Shown here one piece after another: positions 46,256 through 54,771 of a DNA stretch of 64,000 nucleotides. The stretch covers positions 1 to 64,000 of the IMG/VR virus record IMGVR_UViG_3300043811_000050; one strand, written 5' to 3'. The position numbers and the translations under genes are program-made. Position 1 is the first letter of the stretch, and each line of letters begins with the position of its first letter. The notes below the pieces were generated by a model, which saw nothing but the letters and a program-made list of their open reading frames with translations, was not told the origin of the DNA and searched no databases. The stretch is from a virus.

Positions 46256-47771
46256 CATCTTTTATTGGCTCGACACTTGGGTCTGGACGTCGGACCCGAG
46301 GCTCAGCGAGAAGGGCCTGCTGGCTAATGTGCCTTTTGACTTGTTCGAAAGTCAGCGCGAGCTGGTAACCTTCCTGATGGACCGGCTGGCTGCCAAGCAG
46401 GATAATGCGATAGCCAAGAGCCGCGATATGGGGTTCAGCTGGATTGCTGCTGCCGTTGCCGTTTGGCACTGGCTCTATGTGCCGGGGTTCAAGACGACTT
46501 ACAGCAGTTACGAGCAATCCAAGGTTGATCACCTTGGCAATCCGGATAGCTTCTTCGAGAAATGTCGTATCTTGCTGCGTCTCTTGCCGACCTGGATGCT
46601 GCCGCCAGGTTATACTCCGTCGCGTCACGATAATTTCATGCGCTTGGTCAACCCGGAGAATGGTAATGTCATCTCGGGTGAGGTCGGTGACCAGATGGGC
46701 CGCGGTGGGCGGTCGTCGTGGTATTTGCTGGACGAGTGCGCATTCATGGATCACCCTGATGCAGTGGATGCCGCGACTGCCGCGAACACACGCTGTCGCA
46801 CGTTCGGTTCGACAGTCAGCGGCCTCGGCAACCTGTTTGCGCGCAAGTGGTTCAGCTTGGCGGAGGGCCAGAAGTTCCGGTTCCACTGGTCGAGCGACCC
46901 GCGCAAGACAACGCTGGACCCCGGCTGGGAGGCCCGCGAGCGCGGGCGCCTTGAGGGATGGAAGTTTGCGAGTGAGTACGACATCGACTTCTCGGCCTCG
47001 GTCGAGGGCGTGTTTATCCCGGCAGCTTGGGTGCAGAGTTGCGTGAGGTTGGCGGAGTTCGCAAATTATGAGACAGTTCCCCCCTCAGTGCATGGCGTTG
47101 CCGGAATGGACGTCGGTGGCGGGGGGGACGGTCTCAGCACTTACGTTTCCCGTTTTGGCCCTTGGGTACGAACCATTGCCTCCCGTGGTGACCCTGATAC
47201 CATCGGCACTGCTCATTGGGGCGTCGAGTGCGCCCGTGCCGACAGCTTCACGCGACCTGATGGATGGGATTGCCGAGTGACTCGGCTGCACTACGACGAG
47301 ATTGGTATCGGTACCGCAGTCCGCTCGACCTTCTTGCGTCACGAGGTCATTGGCCTCAACACCACCGGCGTCAACGTCGGCAAGCCCCCAAGCGAGACGC
47401 AGTGGGAAGATGGCGAGTCCAGCGAGGAGAAGTTCGGAAACATGAAGGCCGAGCTGTGGGCGATGGTTCGCGAGCGTGTCAAGTGCGGCCACGAGCTGTA
47501 TCTCCATTTGACCGGGCAGCCCGGTGGCGTCGAGCACCCGTGGGCGAATGTGCTGATCCTGCCGAACAAAACCAAGGATGACATGACCTTGCAGGAGCAG
47601 ATGAGCTATCCGCGCCGGCTGACGGACGAGAAGGGTCGTGTGATTGTGGAGAAGAAGAAGGATATGCTAGAGAAGCGTGGGCTCAAGTCGCCTGACCACG
47701 CCGAGGCGCTGGTGTTGACTGTGGCGCAGCCGGACCTCGACGTGTGGGAAAAGCTGGGGGCGGCAGCGTGA
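46227..47771 (+). CDS. terL: Terminase large subunit
   Basis: 514 residues from ATG 46227. The ATPase part has AKSRDMGFSWIAAAVAVWHW (Walker A variant near residue 62) and SSWYLLDECAFMDHP (Walker B near 165). The nuclease part has GMDVGGGGDGLSTYV (first Asp), YDEIGIGTAV and SPDHAEALVLT (last Asp near 488). It pumps DNA into the prohead and cuts it. Its last 25 bases are duplicated at 47909-47933. Confidence 0.93.
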   Translation: MIEREKSRRDIFYWLDTWVWTSDPRLSEKGLLANVPFDLFESQRELVTFLMDRLAAKQDNAIAKSRDMGFSWIAAAVAVWHWLYVPGFKTTYSSYEQSKVDHLGNPDSFFEKCRILLRLLPTWMLPPGYTPSRHDNFMRLVNPENGNVISGEVGDQMGRGGRSSWYLLDECAFMDHPDAVDAATAANTRCRTFGSTVSGLGNLFARKWFSLAEGQKFRFHWSSDPRKTTLDPGWEARERGRLEGWKFASEYDIDFSASVEGVFIPAAWVQSCVRLAEFANYETVPPSVHGVAGMDVGGGGDGLSTYVSRFGPWVRTIASRGDPDTIGTAHWGVECARADSFTRPDGWDCRVTRLHYDEIGIGTAVRSTFLRHEVIGLNTTGVNVGKPPSETQWEDGESSEEKFGNMKAELWAMVRERVKCGHELYLHLTGQPGGVEHPWANVLILPNKTKDDMTLQEQMSYPRRLTDEKGRVIVEKKKDMLEKRGLKSPDHAEALVLTVAQPDLDVWEKLGAAA

Positions 47772-47933
47772 CTGAACAAGAAACAGCTGAGGAACTCAAG
47801 GAACGCCTCCATCGTGAGTTTGTTGATAGTATGGTTGTAATGATTGCGGCATATGCTTCTGGGTTTATTTTATTTTTGGAGTGGATTAGTGGCTAAGTGC
47901 GCTACGATGGAAAAGCTGGGAGCGGCAGCGTGA
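47747..47933 (+). repeat. Direct repeat of the terL 3' end flanking a small ORF
   Basis: GGAAAAGCTGGGGGCGGCAG plus CGTGA at 47747-47771 recurs at 47909-47933 with one mismatch in 25. Each copy ends with the stop/start overlap GTGA that serves the next ORF. The repeat looks like the trace of an insertion or tandem duplication of the junction. Confidence 0.8.
47768..47896 (+). CDS. 42-residue membrane protein
   Basis: GTG 47768 overlaps the terL stop. A charged N-terminus (TEQETAEELKERLHREFVD) precedes a hydrophobic segment (MVVMIAAYASGFILFLEW). It is a single-span membrane protein located between the two terL-end repeats, and may have been inserted. It is AT-rich. Confidence 0.5.
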   Translation: MTEQETAEELKERLHREFVDSMVVMIAAYASGFILFLEWISG

Positions 47934-47998
47934 GTATTATTGGCCCGATCTTCTTGGCTGTCATTGTCGTGATGCTCTTGGCAACGTGTTTTATTTGA
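47930..47998 (+). CDS. 22-residue membrane microprotein
   Basis: GTG 47930 follows the second copy of the terL-end repeat and reads SIIGPIFLAVIVVMLLATCFI, one span. The stop overlaps the next start. Its translation would rest on the duplicated stop/start junction. Confidence 0.35.
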   Translation: MSIIGPIFLAVIVVMLLATCFI

Positions 47999-48213
47999 TG
48001 GGCGTTGTTCTCCCGTTCAAGCGGCCGGAGTGGCGGATAGTAACCAACCCAGCTGATATGAATGGCTATCAATGTCTAGTCTGCGGCTTATTTTTTTATT
48101 TTGATTATAACTATCGATGCTCGGTCTGCGGCTTATCGTTTTATGTTGATGATGGCATCCGCATGGAAACTGACACTGAATATGCAGCTCGCATTAAGAG
48201 GCTCGAGTCGTAG
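47998..48213 (+). CDS. Zinc-ribbon-like small protein
   Basis: 71 residues from ATG 47998. GYQCLVCGLFFYFDYNYRCS and VCGLSFYVDDG repeat the motif CxVCGLxFYxD twice and provide four cysteines for one zinc ion. It is AT-rich and overlaps the portal start. The internal duplication is notable; function unknown. Confidence 0.55.
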   Translation: MGVVLPFKRPEWRIVTNPADMNGYQCLVCGLFFYFDYNYRCSVCGLSFYVDDGIRMETDTEYAARIKRLES

Positions 48214-50306
48214 TGGCTAAGCGTCAGGGTATCACGCGCAAGACACTGACGCAGGCGCAGCGCGATGAGCGCAAGCACGTCCGCGCCCTTGCGCGCACCA
48301 AGCGCGGCGGGTTTGATAGCTTTAACAACTGGTCGATCAACCTGGGGATGGGCACGAACAACGCCCTCTCCGGTGGCACCTATGGCTTCAACCCAATTAC
48401 GCGCATCCGCACCTTGTTGGAGTGGATGTATCGCGGCAACTGGCTCAGCCTCGTGGCAGTCGACGGCATTGCCAAGGACATGACGCGCGAGGGTTATACT
48501 ATCAAGGCCGAGGATCTCGAGCCCGAGGACACGAAGAAGATCTACACGCGCCTGGCGCGCACGCAGACGATGTCGTGCCTCTGTACTGTCATCAGTTGGG
48601 CGCGACTCTACGGCGGCGCTTGCGGATATATTCAAGTCTACGGGCAGGATCCGGCGACGCCGCTGCGGCCGGAGACGGTGCCGGTCGGCGGCTACCGCGG
48701 GCTAATGGTGCTTGATCGCTGGATGTTGGAGCCGCAGCTCAACGATCTCGTCGAAGAAGGACCAGAAGCTGGATTACCGCGTTTTTACCGCGTGACCAGT
48801 GACGCGCCGGGGCTCAAGGGGCGCCTCGTCCACCACAGCCGCATGATACGCTTGATCGGCGTCAAGCTGCCGTACTGGCAGGCAATGATGGAGAATTACT
48901 GGGGGCTCAGCATCTTCGAGCCGCTGTATGATCGCATGGTGGCGTTCGATTCCGCGACCATGGGCGCGGCGCAATTGGCCTATAAGGCGCATGTCCGCAC
49001 GCTCAAGATCGGCAACTATCGCCAGATCTTAGCGCAGGGCGGCCCGACGTTCAATGGCTTGATGAAGATGCTGGAGCTCGTGCGTACCGGGCAGAGCGTC
49101 GAGGGCTTGACGGTCATCGACGGTCAGGACGAGATGGAGACGCAGCAGACCGGCGCGTTGACCGGTATTGGCGAGATCGTACTCAAACTTGGCGAGCAGA
49201 TTGGCGGCGGGCTCGGTGTGCCGATGACCAAGCTGTTTGGCCAGTCGCCGGGCGGCCTCAACTCGACCGGCGAGAGCGACATCCGTGGTTACTATGATGG
49301 CATCGAGCAGAAGCAGAAGGACGAGCTGTCCGAGCCGATGCACGGCTTGACGCGCGTGGTCGCCTACAGCGAGGGCGTTGGTGACAAGCTCGGTGACGAT
49401 TTTGACATCGAATGGAATCCGCTGTGGCAGATGACCGATGCAGAGCGCGGCGAGATTGATGAGAAGAACACTGGCTCTGCGCTGGCGCTGTTCGAGTCAG
49501 GTAATATTAGTGCCCAGCAGTTGCTTAAGGAGGTCGTGCATCGTGGTCAGGCGACGAACACTTGGCAGACGAGCATCACGGCCGAGGACATCGAGGCAGC
49601 TGACGATGAGCTGCCAGAGCCCGAGATGCCAGCGATGCCTGCCGATCCAAACGCTGCACCGGGGAGTGTGACCGGCGCGACGTTCGGCGCCGGCGGGCAG
49701 CAGACGGGCCAGGTGAAGCCCGGCGGCGCGCTGCGGAAGGAGCTGCGCAAGTCGGGGGATCGCAAGGTGACATGGGGTGTGCACCAATGGGCTCGTGACC
49801 TAGACCCTAAATTATTATCGTCGTGGGCGGTTGATCGCGATTCCGATGGTTATAAGAGATATTCGCGCTATGATATCGATCCCGTGCTTGCGTCGCAGCC
49901 AGGCTCATTTATGGGACTGCCCGTCGTCGTGGAGCACAGTAAGGGCACTCAGCGCTGGGAAGGCGCCCCGCGCCTGCCGGCGCACTACGGCTACATTCCT
50001 GGCGTCGGGTCGGCTGAGGGCGAGACTGAGTGGATGGACTGCATGGTGGGCGACGCGACGGACGCGCCTTACGCATTTGTTCTCGACCACTATGATCGCG
50101 ACGGTAAGTTCGAAGAGCACAAAATCATGATTGGGTTCCATCGCCTCGAAGACGCTTTACGCGCCCACCGTGTCGCCTATGACGGCACCGGGTGCGCGGC
50201 GCGCGGTGTGTGTCAGATGACTATTCCGCAGGTGCAGCAGTGGATGGCGCGCGACCGCAACCAGCGGATTGAGGCGATGGTGCCGATGGATCGGAGGGCG
50301 GCGTGA
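48213..50306 (+). CDS. Portal protein (DUF1073) fused to pyrophosphatase-like domain
   Basis: 697 residues, GTG start overlapping the upstream stop. The first 480 residues are a DUF1073-type portal (FDSFNNWSINLGMGTNNALS, LFGQSPGGLNSTGESDIRGY). After a Pro/Gly linker, the last 180 residues (LSSWAVDRDSDGYKRYSRYD, LPAHYGYIPGVGSAEGETEW, EEHKIMIGFHRLEDALRAHR) resemble the inorganic-pyrophosphatase-like fold seen at the end of some phage portal and head proteins. The portal forms the DNA channel at the capsid vertex. Confidence 0.85.
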   Translation: MAKRQGITRKTLTQAQRDERKHVRALARTKRGGFDSFNNWSINLGMGTNNALSGGTYGFNPITRIRTLLEWMYRGNWLSLVAVDGIAKDMTREGYTIKAEDLEPEDTKKIYTRLARTQTMSCLCTVISWARLYGGACGYIQVYGQDPATPLRPETVPVGGYRGLMVLDRWMLEPQLNDLVEEGPEAGLPRFYRVTSDAPGLKGRLVHHSRMIRLIGVKLPYWQAMMENYWGLSIFEPLYDRMVAFDSATMGAAQLAYKAHVRTLKIGNYRQILAQGGPTFNGLMKMLELVRTGQSVEGLTVIDGQDEMETQQTGALTGIGEIVLKLGEQIGGGLGVPMTKLFGQSPGGLNSTGESDIRGYYDGIEQKQKDELSEPMHGLTRVVAYSEGVGDKLGDDFDIEWNPLWQMTDAERGEIDEKNTGSALALFESGNISAQQLLKEVVHRGQATNTWQTSITAEDIEAADDELPEPEMPAMPADPNAAPGSVTGATFGAGGQQTGQVKPGGALRKELRKSGDRKVTWGVHQWARDLDPKLLSSWAVDRDSDGYKRYSRYDIDPVLASQPGSFMGLPVVVEHSKGTQRWEGAPRLPAHYGYIPGVGSAEGETEWMDCMVGDATDAPYAFVLDHYDRDGKFEEHKIMIGFHRLEDALRAHRVAYDGTGCAARGVCQMTIPQVQQWMARDRNQRIEAMVPMDRRAA

Positions 50307-50683
50307 TCTTTCGCACAATCGTCTTTGCTGCTGTTTTGTGCGCTGGCGCTGCTCATGCGAAGTGGCAAAACGTCGCCGGAGAATGGGACCAGTATCGTCT
50401 CAACGAGACGCAAAAGCAGTGGTTCAAGGGTGTGCACCCAAAGCGGTCAGGGCTGGCCTGCTGTGACATAGCAGATGGCCACCCGACGGCTGACTAGCAT
50501 CGCGCTGATGGCTGGTATATCCCAAATCCGTTTCATCCTGATTGGGACTGGGTGCGCGTGCCCGACGAGGCGATGACTGTGCCTGGAACTAATCCGATTG
50601 GCGTCGCGACGGTCTGGTTCGGGACGCAGCAGGCTGACGGAACACCATATATTCGTTGCTTCGTGCCGGAAGCCGAAACATGA
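50303..50683 (+). pseudogene. Secreted conserved phage protein interrupted by an in-frame amber codon
   Basis: GTG 50303 opens a frame with a signal peptide (IFRTIVFAAVLCAGAAHA). The frame meets TAG at 50495-50497 after GLACCDIADGHPTAD. It then continues without any change of frame to TGA 50681-50683 with RADGWYIPNPFHPDWDWVRV, PDEAMTVPGTNPIGVATVWF and PYIRCFVPEAET, which are exactly the rest of a protein type known from many phages (CCD...DGH, VPDEA, IRCFVP). Either the gene carries a nonsense mutation or TAG is read through. Confidence 0.8.
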
Positions 50684-50889
50684 GCGAGCGTTCTGTAGTT
50701 TACACCAACAAGTCTGTTGCCGACGATTTTGCCCCATATGTTCACTTTTCATTGGATGAGGATGGTAGGTTGTTTATTCGAGTTCGAGCGGTTGGTTCCG
50801 GACCGGGTAAGATAGGGCCGAGGTCTGTTACGACTTTATCCAAGGATGAGGTCAAGGAGTTGACGAGAGCGTTGAGGAAGATCAAGTGA
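50680..50889 (+). CDS. Small protein of unknown function
   Basis: 69 residues from ATG 50680, overlapping the TGA of the interrupted gene; this overlap suggests that translation normally reaches 50683. Sequence SERSVVYTNKSVADDFAPYV and LSKDEVKELTRALRKIK, no known family. Confidence 0.55.
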   Translation: MSERSVVYTNKSVADDFAPYVHFSLDEDGRLFIRVRAVGSGPGKIGPRSVTTLSKDEVKELTRALRKIK

Positions 50890-51335
50890 GCCAAGCGATG
50901 CGCTTCGGCGCCGACGTCCGTACCGAGGAAGATCAGCGCCTCGCGTATTGGACGGGTCGGCTCCAAAAAATGTTGGAGCGTCGCTGGCGCGGGATTGTGA
51001 CGCGACAGCTGTTAGACGAGTGCAAGGAGCTGGTCGAGGACTTCAGAACCCGCTTGCGCCTCCATGGGGGCCTGAACTACCCCGAGGTCGTGCTTGTCTA
51101 CATCCGCGAGGTCGGCGCGCTGGAAGTCGTGCGCGCGGACATTGACGAGGCGAACTTGCAGCGCTGGATCGTCAATTTGACGGTCAAGTATCGGCACGTT
51201 ACGGCGCGCGGAATCGCGGAATCGCTGGCGGAGCACTTTCCTGGCTATCGGCCAGGGCAGATGGAGTTCCGTCGCCGCGAGCCGACGACCAATGGTGGTG
51301 TGCATCCGGTGCGGATGACGGGGGTGCCGGTATGA
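50886..51335 (+). CDS. Helical protein of unknown function in the head module
   Basis: 149 residues, GTG start. The helical sequence RRWRGIVTRQLLDECKELVE, IAESLAEHFPGYRPGQMEFR resembles head-morphogenesis accessory proteins, and its position next to the Mu-F-like gene fits, but no family is certain. Confidence 0.55.
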   Translation: MSQAMRFGADVRTEEDQRLAYWTGRLQKMLERRWRGIVTRQLLDECKELVEDFRTRLRLHGGLNYPEVVLVYIREVGALEVVRADIDEANLQRWIVNLTVKYRHVTARGIAESLAEHFPGYRPGQMEFRRREPTTNGGVHPVRMTGVPV

Positions 51336-51424
51336 GTTTTGCCAGCACTGGTGGCTATGATCTGCACATTCGTAGGTGCGGGGAATGTGTCCCGTTCGAT
51401 TCGGGGCAGCTGGCACCAATATGA
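51332..51424 (+). CDS. 30-residue ORF
   Basis: ATG 51332 overlaps the upstream stop and its stop overlaps the next start. Product MSFASTGGYDLHIRRCGECV plus ten residues. Expression is inferred from the overlaps only. Confidence 0.35.
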   Translation: MSFASTGGYDLHIRRCGECVPFDSGQLAPI

Positions 51425-51561
51425 CTAAACGGATATCTGGTAAGTATTTCGCCCTGTACTTGGGGTCGAAGAGTCATCCGTACTGGGTGAGATACAGCTG
51501 GAAGCACCTGTTTCGTGGACTGCCTACTCCCGCGATGAGGGCGTGGATAGATGCCTCGTGA
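51421..51561 (+). CDS. 46-residue basic protein
   Basis: ATG 51421 overlaps the preceding stop. Product TKRISGKYFALYLGSKSHPY, then WVRYSWKHLFRGLPTP, basic and aromatic, possibly binding DNA. It overlaps the Mu-F-like gene by 11 bases. Confidence 0.4.
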   Translation: MTKRISGKYFALYLGSKSHPYWVRYSWKHLFRGLPTPAMRAWIDAS

Positions 51562-52321
51562 CGAGGCTTCCCGCCACCAGCGCGCCAAGCAGCGCCGCAA
51601 GGAGCAATCCGTGTTTGGTCGCGTGCGGCGCGCCGAGATGCAGTATTCGCGTCAGCTGCGCGCCATCGCCCGCAACTGCGGCCTGCTTGCTCATCACTAC
51701 GATCCCGACAAGCCTGAAACGGCACACTGGCTGGTGGGTGCGTTGCGACAGTATGCGGAGACGGTGCGGAATTGGGCGACTGCCAGCGGCGCGCGGATGC
51801 TGGCCGAGGTTGAGCATCGTGATGCGCAGGCGTGGGCGAAGCACAGCAGGAATATGAGCGAGGGGTTGCAGCGCGAGATTGCGACGGCGCCGACGGGAGA
51901 GCTTCTTCGTGCGCTATTGGCTGAGCAGGTGGATCTCATAACTTCAATTCCGCGCGAGGCTGCCGTTCGAGTGCAGGAACTGGCTGTACGCGGGATGGAA
52001 GGAAGCGAACGCCCGGCGCACATCGCCGAGGAGATAATGCGTACGGGCGAGGTCACGGAATCTCGTGCTCGACTCATCGCACGCACCGAAGTCGCTCGGG
52101 CGTCAAGCAAAATGACGGAGAGCCGGGCGCGCTATATCGGTTCTGAGGGCTATATCTGGCGCACCGCCGAGGATCGCGACGTGCGACCTGAGCATCGCAA
52201 GCTCAACGGCAAGTACTTCAGCTGGGACGATCCGCCGATCGCAGGGAGCAATGGCGAACGCGCGCACGCAGGTCAAATCTATAATTGCCGATGCGTCTGC
52301 GAGCCCGTGGTGCCCGAGTGA
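51551..52321 (+). CDS. Minor head protein, Mu gpF-like
   Basis: 256 residues. IARTEVARASSKMTESRARY, then YIWRTAEDRDVRPEHRKLNG, KYFSWDDPP and HAGQIYNCRCVCEPV is the C-terminal signature of the Mu gpF/SPP1 gp7 head-morphogenesis family, which enters the prohead and helps assemble or eject DNA. The N-terminal half is helical. Order portal then gpF is typical. Confidence 0.9.
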   Translation: MPRDEASRHQRAKQRRKEQSVFGRVRRAEMQYSRQLRAIARNCGLLAHHYDPDKPETAHWLVGALRQYAETVRNWATASGARMLAEVEHRDAQAWAKHSRNMSEGLQREIATAPTGELLRALLAEQVDLITSIPREAAVRVQELAVRGMEGSERPAHIAEEIMRTGEVTESRARLIARTEVARASSKMTESRARYIGSEGYIWRTAEDRDVRPEHRKLNGKYFSWDDPPIAGSNGERAHAGQIYNCRCVCEPVVPE

Positions 52322-52344
52322 CTTCAACAAGAGGAGTGACCGCA

Positions 52345-53640
52345 ATGAAGAAGCTATGGACTCTGATGGCGGGCGCTCTCGCTCTCGCTGCTGCGTGGAT
52401 CAAAAACCCGGCGGTCGCCCTGTTGGCGTGCGCGCCGGCGTGCGCCTTGGTGCTGTGTACGGCGGTCGCCCCCCGGCTGGGGGCACAGCCCTATCCAATC
52501 AACTCGCCATTCTACATCCCTAGCGCGATCCTTGGCCAACAGACCATCACGGTCGCCGCCGGGTCGAGCTACGTGTTCCAGACCAACGGCCAAGGCACGT
52601 TATACATGCGCGTCTCGGGCTCGCCGGTTGGCCTGTCGGCCCAGGTGCAAGTGACGGAAGGACGCGCGACGCAGACGGTCGCGCAGACGCTCACTTCTTT
52701 CACGCAGGCGAATCCTGGCGTGTTCACGCTCGCCAATCACGGCCTGTCGATCAATCAGCCGGTCGTCTTTACGTCGGCACAATCGACGCTGCCGACGCTG
52801 ATCGTGTCGGGTACCACGTATTACGTGGTTGCGGGCGGATTTACGTCCAGCACGTTCGAGCTGGCGGCCACGCCGGGTGGCACTGCAATCAATACCACCG
52901 CGGGCTCCCCGAGTGGTACGGTGACATTCTCGAGCACGTCGCTGCTGTGGAATAATGCAGCTGTCGACCAGGTCGGGGGATGGCGCGTCTCCAGCCCGAT
53001 TACTGCCACCGGACTCTATAAGCTCAATGTGTCGGGCGCTGCCGCGGTGCGGCTGAACGTCTCGGCGCTGACGAGCGGTGTCACTTATGTCGACTTCAGT
53101 GCTTCTCCTGGTGAAGAGTTCGTTCGCACCAATCCAATGACGCGGGCGACATATCGAGCCTCTGCGTCGATTGGCACAGGTGCGACGACCAACTTCCTGG
53201 TGCTCGCCGGCAGCGCCACCAAGAACGTCATTATCACTCATGCCGACTGCTCTGGCCGTGCGACCGCGGCCATTGTGGTCGGGATTGAGGCTGATTTGCG
53301 TTCCACGGCAGACAGCGGCGACGCGGGCACCGCCGTAACTGCGACCCCACTTGACAGTAGCATGGGCGCGGCGACGGCCACCGTGGTCAGCCATACCACG
53401 AGCCCAACACCGGGCACGCTGACGGGTGCTGTGGCTGTCGGCCAGCTCGGCATTGTGGTTGCTGCGCCGAGCGTGACCGATTTCCCGATGCCGAACGTGC
53501 TCAACTTCGAGTTCGCACGCTGGCCGGGTTCGTCCCAGGTCGTCCTTCACGGTGTCGCTCAGGAGTTCTCGCTGACGACCAGCGCAGCGTTCGGCACGGC
53601 CGCCGCGGTGACCTGCAATCTTGAATGGCAGGAAGATTGA
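52345..53640 (+). CDS. Secreted-type structural protein
   Basis: 431 residues from ATG 52345 with AGAGGAG upstream. A signal-like N-terminus (KKLWTLMAGALALAAAWI, later LLACAPACALVLCTAVAP) is followed by a beta-rich protein (GQQTITVAAGSSYVFQTNGQ, VIITHADCSGRATAAIVVGI). A repeated-strand domain near residue 120 (ANHGLSINQPVVFTSAQSTL) is of the kind seen in phage surface proteins. It starts the run of exported-type genes. Confidence 0.6.
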   Translation: MKKLWTLMAGALALAAAWIKNPAVALLACAPACALVLCTAVAPRLGAQPYPINSPFYIPSAILGQQTITVAAGSSYVFQTNGQGTLYMRVSGSPVGLSAQVQVTEGRATQTVAQTLTSFTQANPGVFTLANHGLSINQPVVFTSAQSTLPTLIVSGTTYYVVAGGFTSSTFELAATPGGTAINTTAGSPSGTVTFSSTSLLWNNAAVDQVGGWRVSSPITATGLYKLNVSGAAAVRLNVSALTSGVTYVDFSASPGEEFVRTNPMTRATYRASASIGTGATTNFLVLAGSATKNVIITHADCSGRATAAIVVGIEADLRSTADSGDAGTAVTATPLDSSMGAATATVVSHTTSPTPGTLTGAVAVGQLGIVVAAPSVTDFPMPNVLNFEFARWPGSSQVVLHGVAQEFSLTTSAAFGTAAAVTCNLEWQED

Positions 53641-53666
53641 GCAATGTCTAGCGAGGGAGACAGGCC

Positions 53667-54089
53667 GTGCTGAAAATAAGGGTGGTCCTTGTCGTGGCGA
53701 TGCTGAGCCTTCTCAGCGTCTCTCTCGCCTGCGCCCAGTCTTTCCCGCGCGGGTATCTAAGCGCGGCTAACCTCAACCCCACGCTCGTCAACGGCGGACC
53801 GACGCTCATCAAGATGCTCGTGCTGGTTAATACCACTACGACGCTCTACTATCTCAAGTTCTACAACAAGGCGACAGCGCCGACGTGCGGTACCGACACG
53901 CCGCTTTGGACGGTGCCGGTGCCGTTTGGGGCCTCTAACTCCGGGAGCGGAGCTGTGATCCCCGTTCTTGACGGCCTGCAGTTTCCCCTTGGTCTCGGCT
54001 TCTGCCTGACGGGTGGCATCGCCGCGAACGACACTACGAACGCTGCCACGGGCGTTGCGATCAATCTCGGGATCACGAGTTATCAGTGA
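53667..54089 (+). CDS. Secreted small beta-rich protein
   Basis: 140 residues, GTG start. Signal peptide LKIRVVLVVAMLSLLSVSLA with cut near ACAQ. The mature part NTTTTLYYLKFYNKATAPTC, PFGASNSGSGAVIPVLDGLQ and FCLTGGIAANDTTNAATG is a common pattern in phage and prophage proteins. It is probably a surface or virion component. The stop overlaps the next GTG. Confidence 0.7.
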   Translation: MLKIRVVLVVAMLSLLSVSLACAQSFPRGYLSAANLNPTLVNGGPTLIKMLVLVNTTTTLYYLKFYNKATAPTCGTDTPLWTVPVPFGASNSGSGAVIPVLDGLQFPLGLGFCLTGGIAANDTTNAATGVAINLGITSYQ

Positions 54090-54502
54090 GATATGCCCTG
54101 GTGGCGGCCTTCGCTCTTCTCGCGAGCAGCGCGTGGGCGCAGCTCACGACCATGGGCATCGGGGGTGGCGGGGGAGGCGTCTTCAATGGTCCATCGGTTA
54201 TCGCGGTCACGCCGAACACTGGGCCTACCGCGGGTGGAACGCCAGTCGTCATCAGCGGGACAAACTTCACTGGAGTCACTGCCGTCAGCTTCGGCGGCAC
54301 GCCGGCGGCTTCTTTCATGTTTATCAATGGAACGACGATCGACGCGACGTCCCCGGCGGGATCATCCGGCGTCGTTGACGTGCGCGTTACTACGCCAGTC
54401 GGCATGAGCGGGATAAACGTTGGAGATCGGTTTACCTACGGAACGGTGTGCTCGAACTCAATGGACTTTAGCCAGCCATGCAATACGCAATATGGATTTT
54501 AG
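54086..54502 (+). CDS. Secreted IPT/TIG-domain protein
   Basis: 138 residues, GTG start. Signal peptide RYALVAAFALLASSAWAQ, then a glycine run (GIGGGGGGVF) and one IPT/TIG immunoglobulin-like domain (VIAVTPNTGPTAGGTPVVIS, VSFGGTPAASFMFINGTTID, VVDVRVTTPVGMS). TIG domains bind sugars or proteins on cell surfaces. Confidence 0.75.
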   Translation: MRYALVAAFALLASSAWAQLTTMGIGGGGGGVFNGPSVIAVTPNTGPTAGGTPVVISGTNFTGVTAVSFGGTPAASFMFINGTTIDATSPAGSSGVVDVRVTTPVGMSGINVGDRFTYGTVCSNSMDFSQPCNTQYGF

Positions 54503-54771
54503 CAGTTTTTCTCGCGTCCGCGCTGTCGGCGCTTGCGCAGGAGCGCACGTTCACGTGGACGCTCACCGAATCCGAAATGAATTACATTGGGGCGCTGATT
54601 GATATTGAGAAGGCTAAGCCATCAGGGCAGCTTGTCCAGCACCTTGCGGACAAGATCCAAGCCCAAATAACGCAGCAAGTGCAGACGGGCCAGAAGGCGG
54701 CGCTGGACGCGATCGAAAAGCAGGTGCGTGACAGGGTTGAGGCCGAGAAGCATAAGGAACCGCCGCCGTGA
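54478..54771 (+). CDS. Secreted helical protein
   Basis: 97 residues, overlapping the TIG gene by 25 bases. Signal peptide QYAIWILAVFLASALSALAQ; the mature part is helical (LTESEMNYIGALIDIEKAKP, QHLADKIQAQITQQVQTGQK) and may form a coiled coil. Stop overlaps the next start. Confidence 0.65.
   Translation: MQYAIWILAVFLASALSALAQERTFTWTLTESEMNYIGALIDIEKAKPSGQLVQHLADKIQAQITQQVQTGQKAALDAIEKQVRDRVEAEKHKEPPP

Noticed and set aside
52600-53550. 316-codon - strand ORF
   Set aside because: Arg/His-rich antisense of a beta-rich + strand gene; no start signal.
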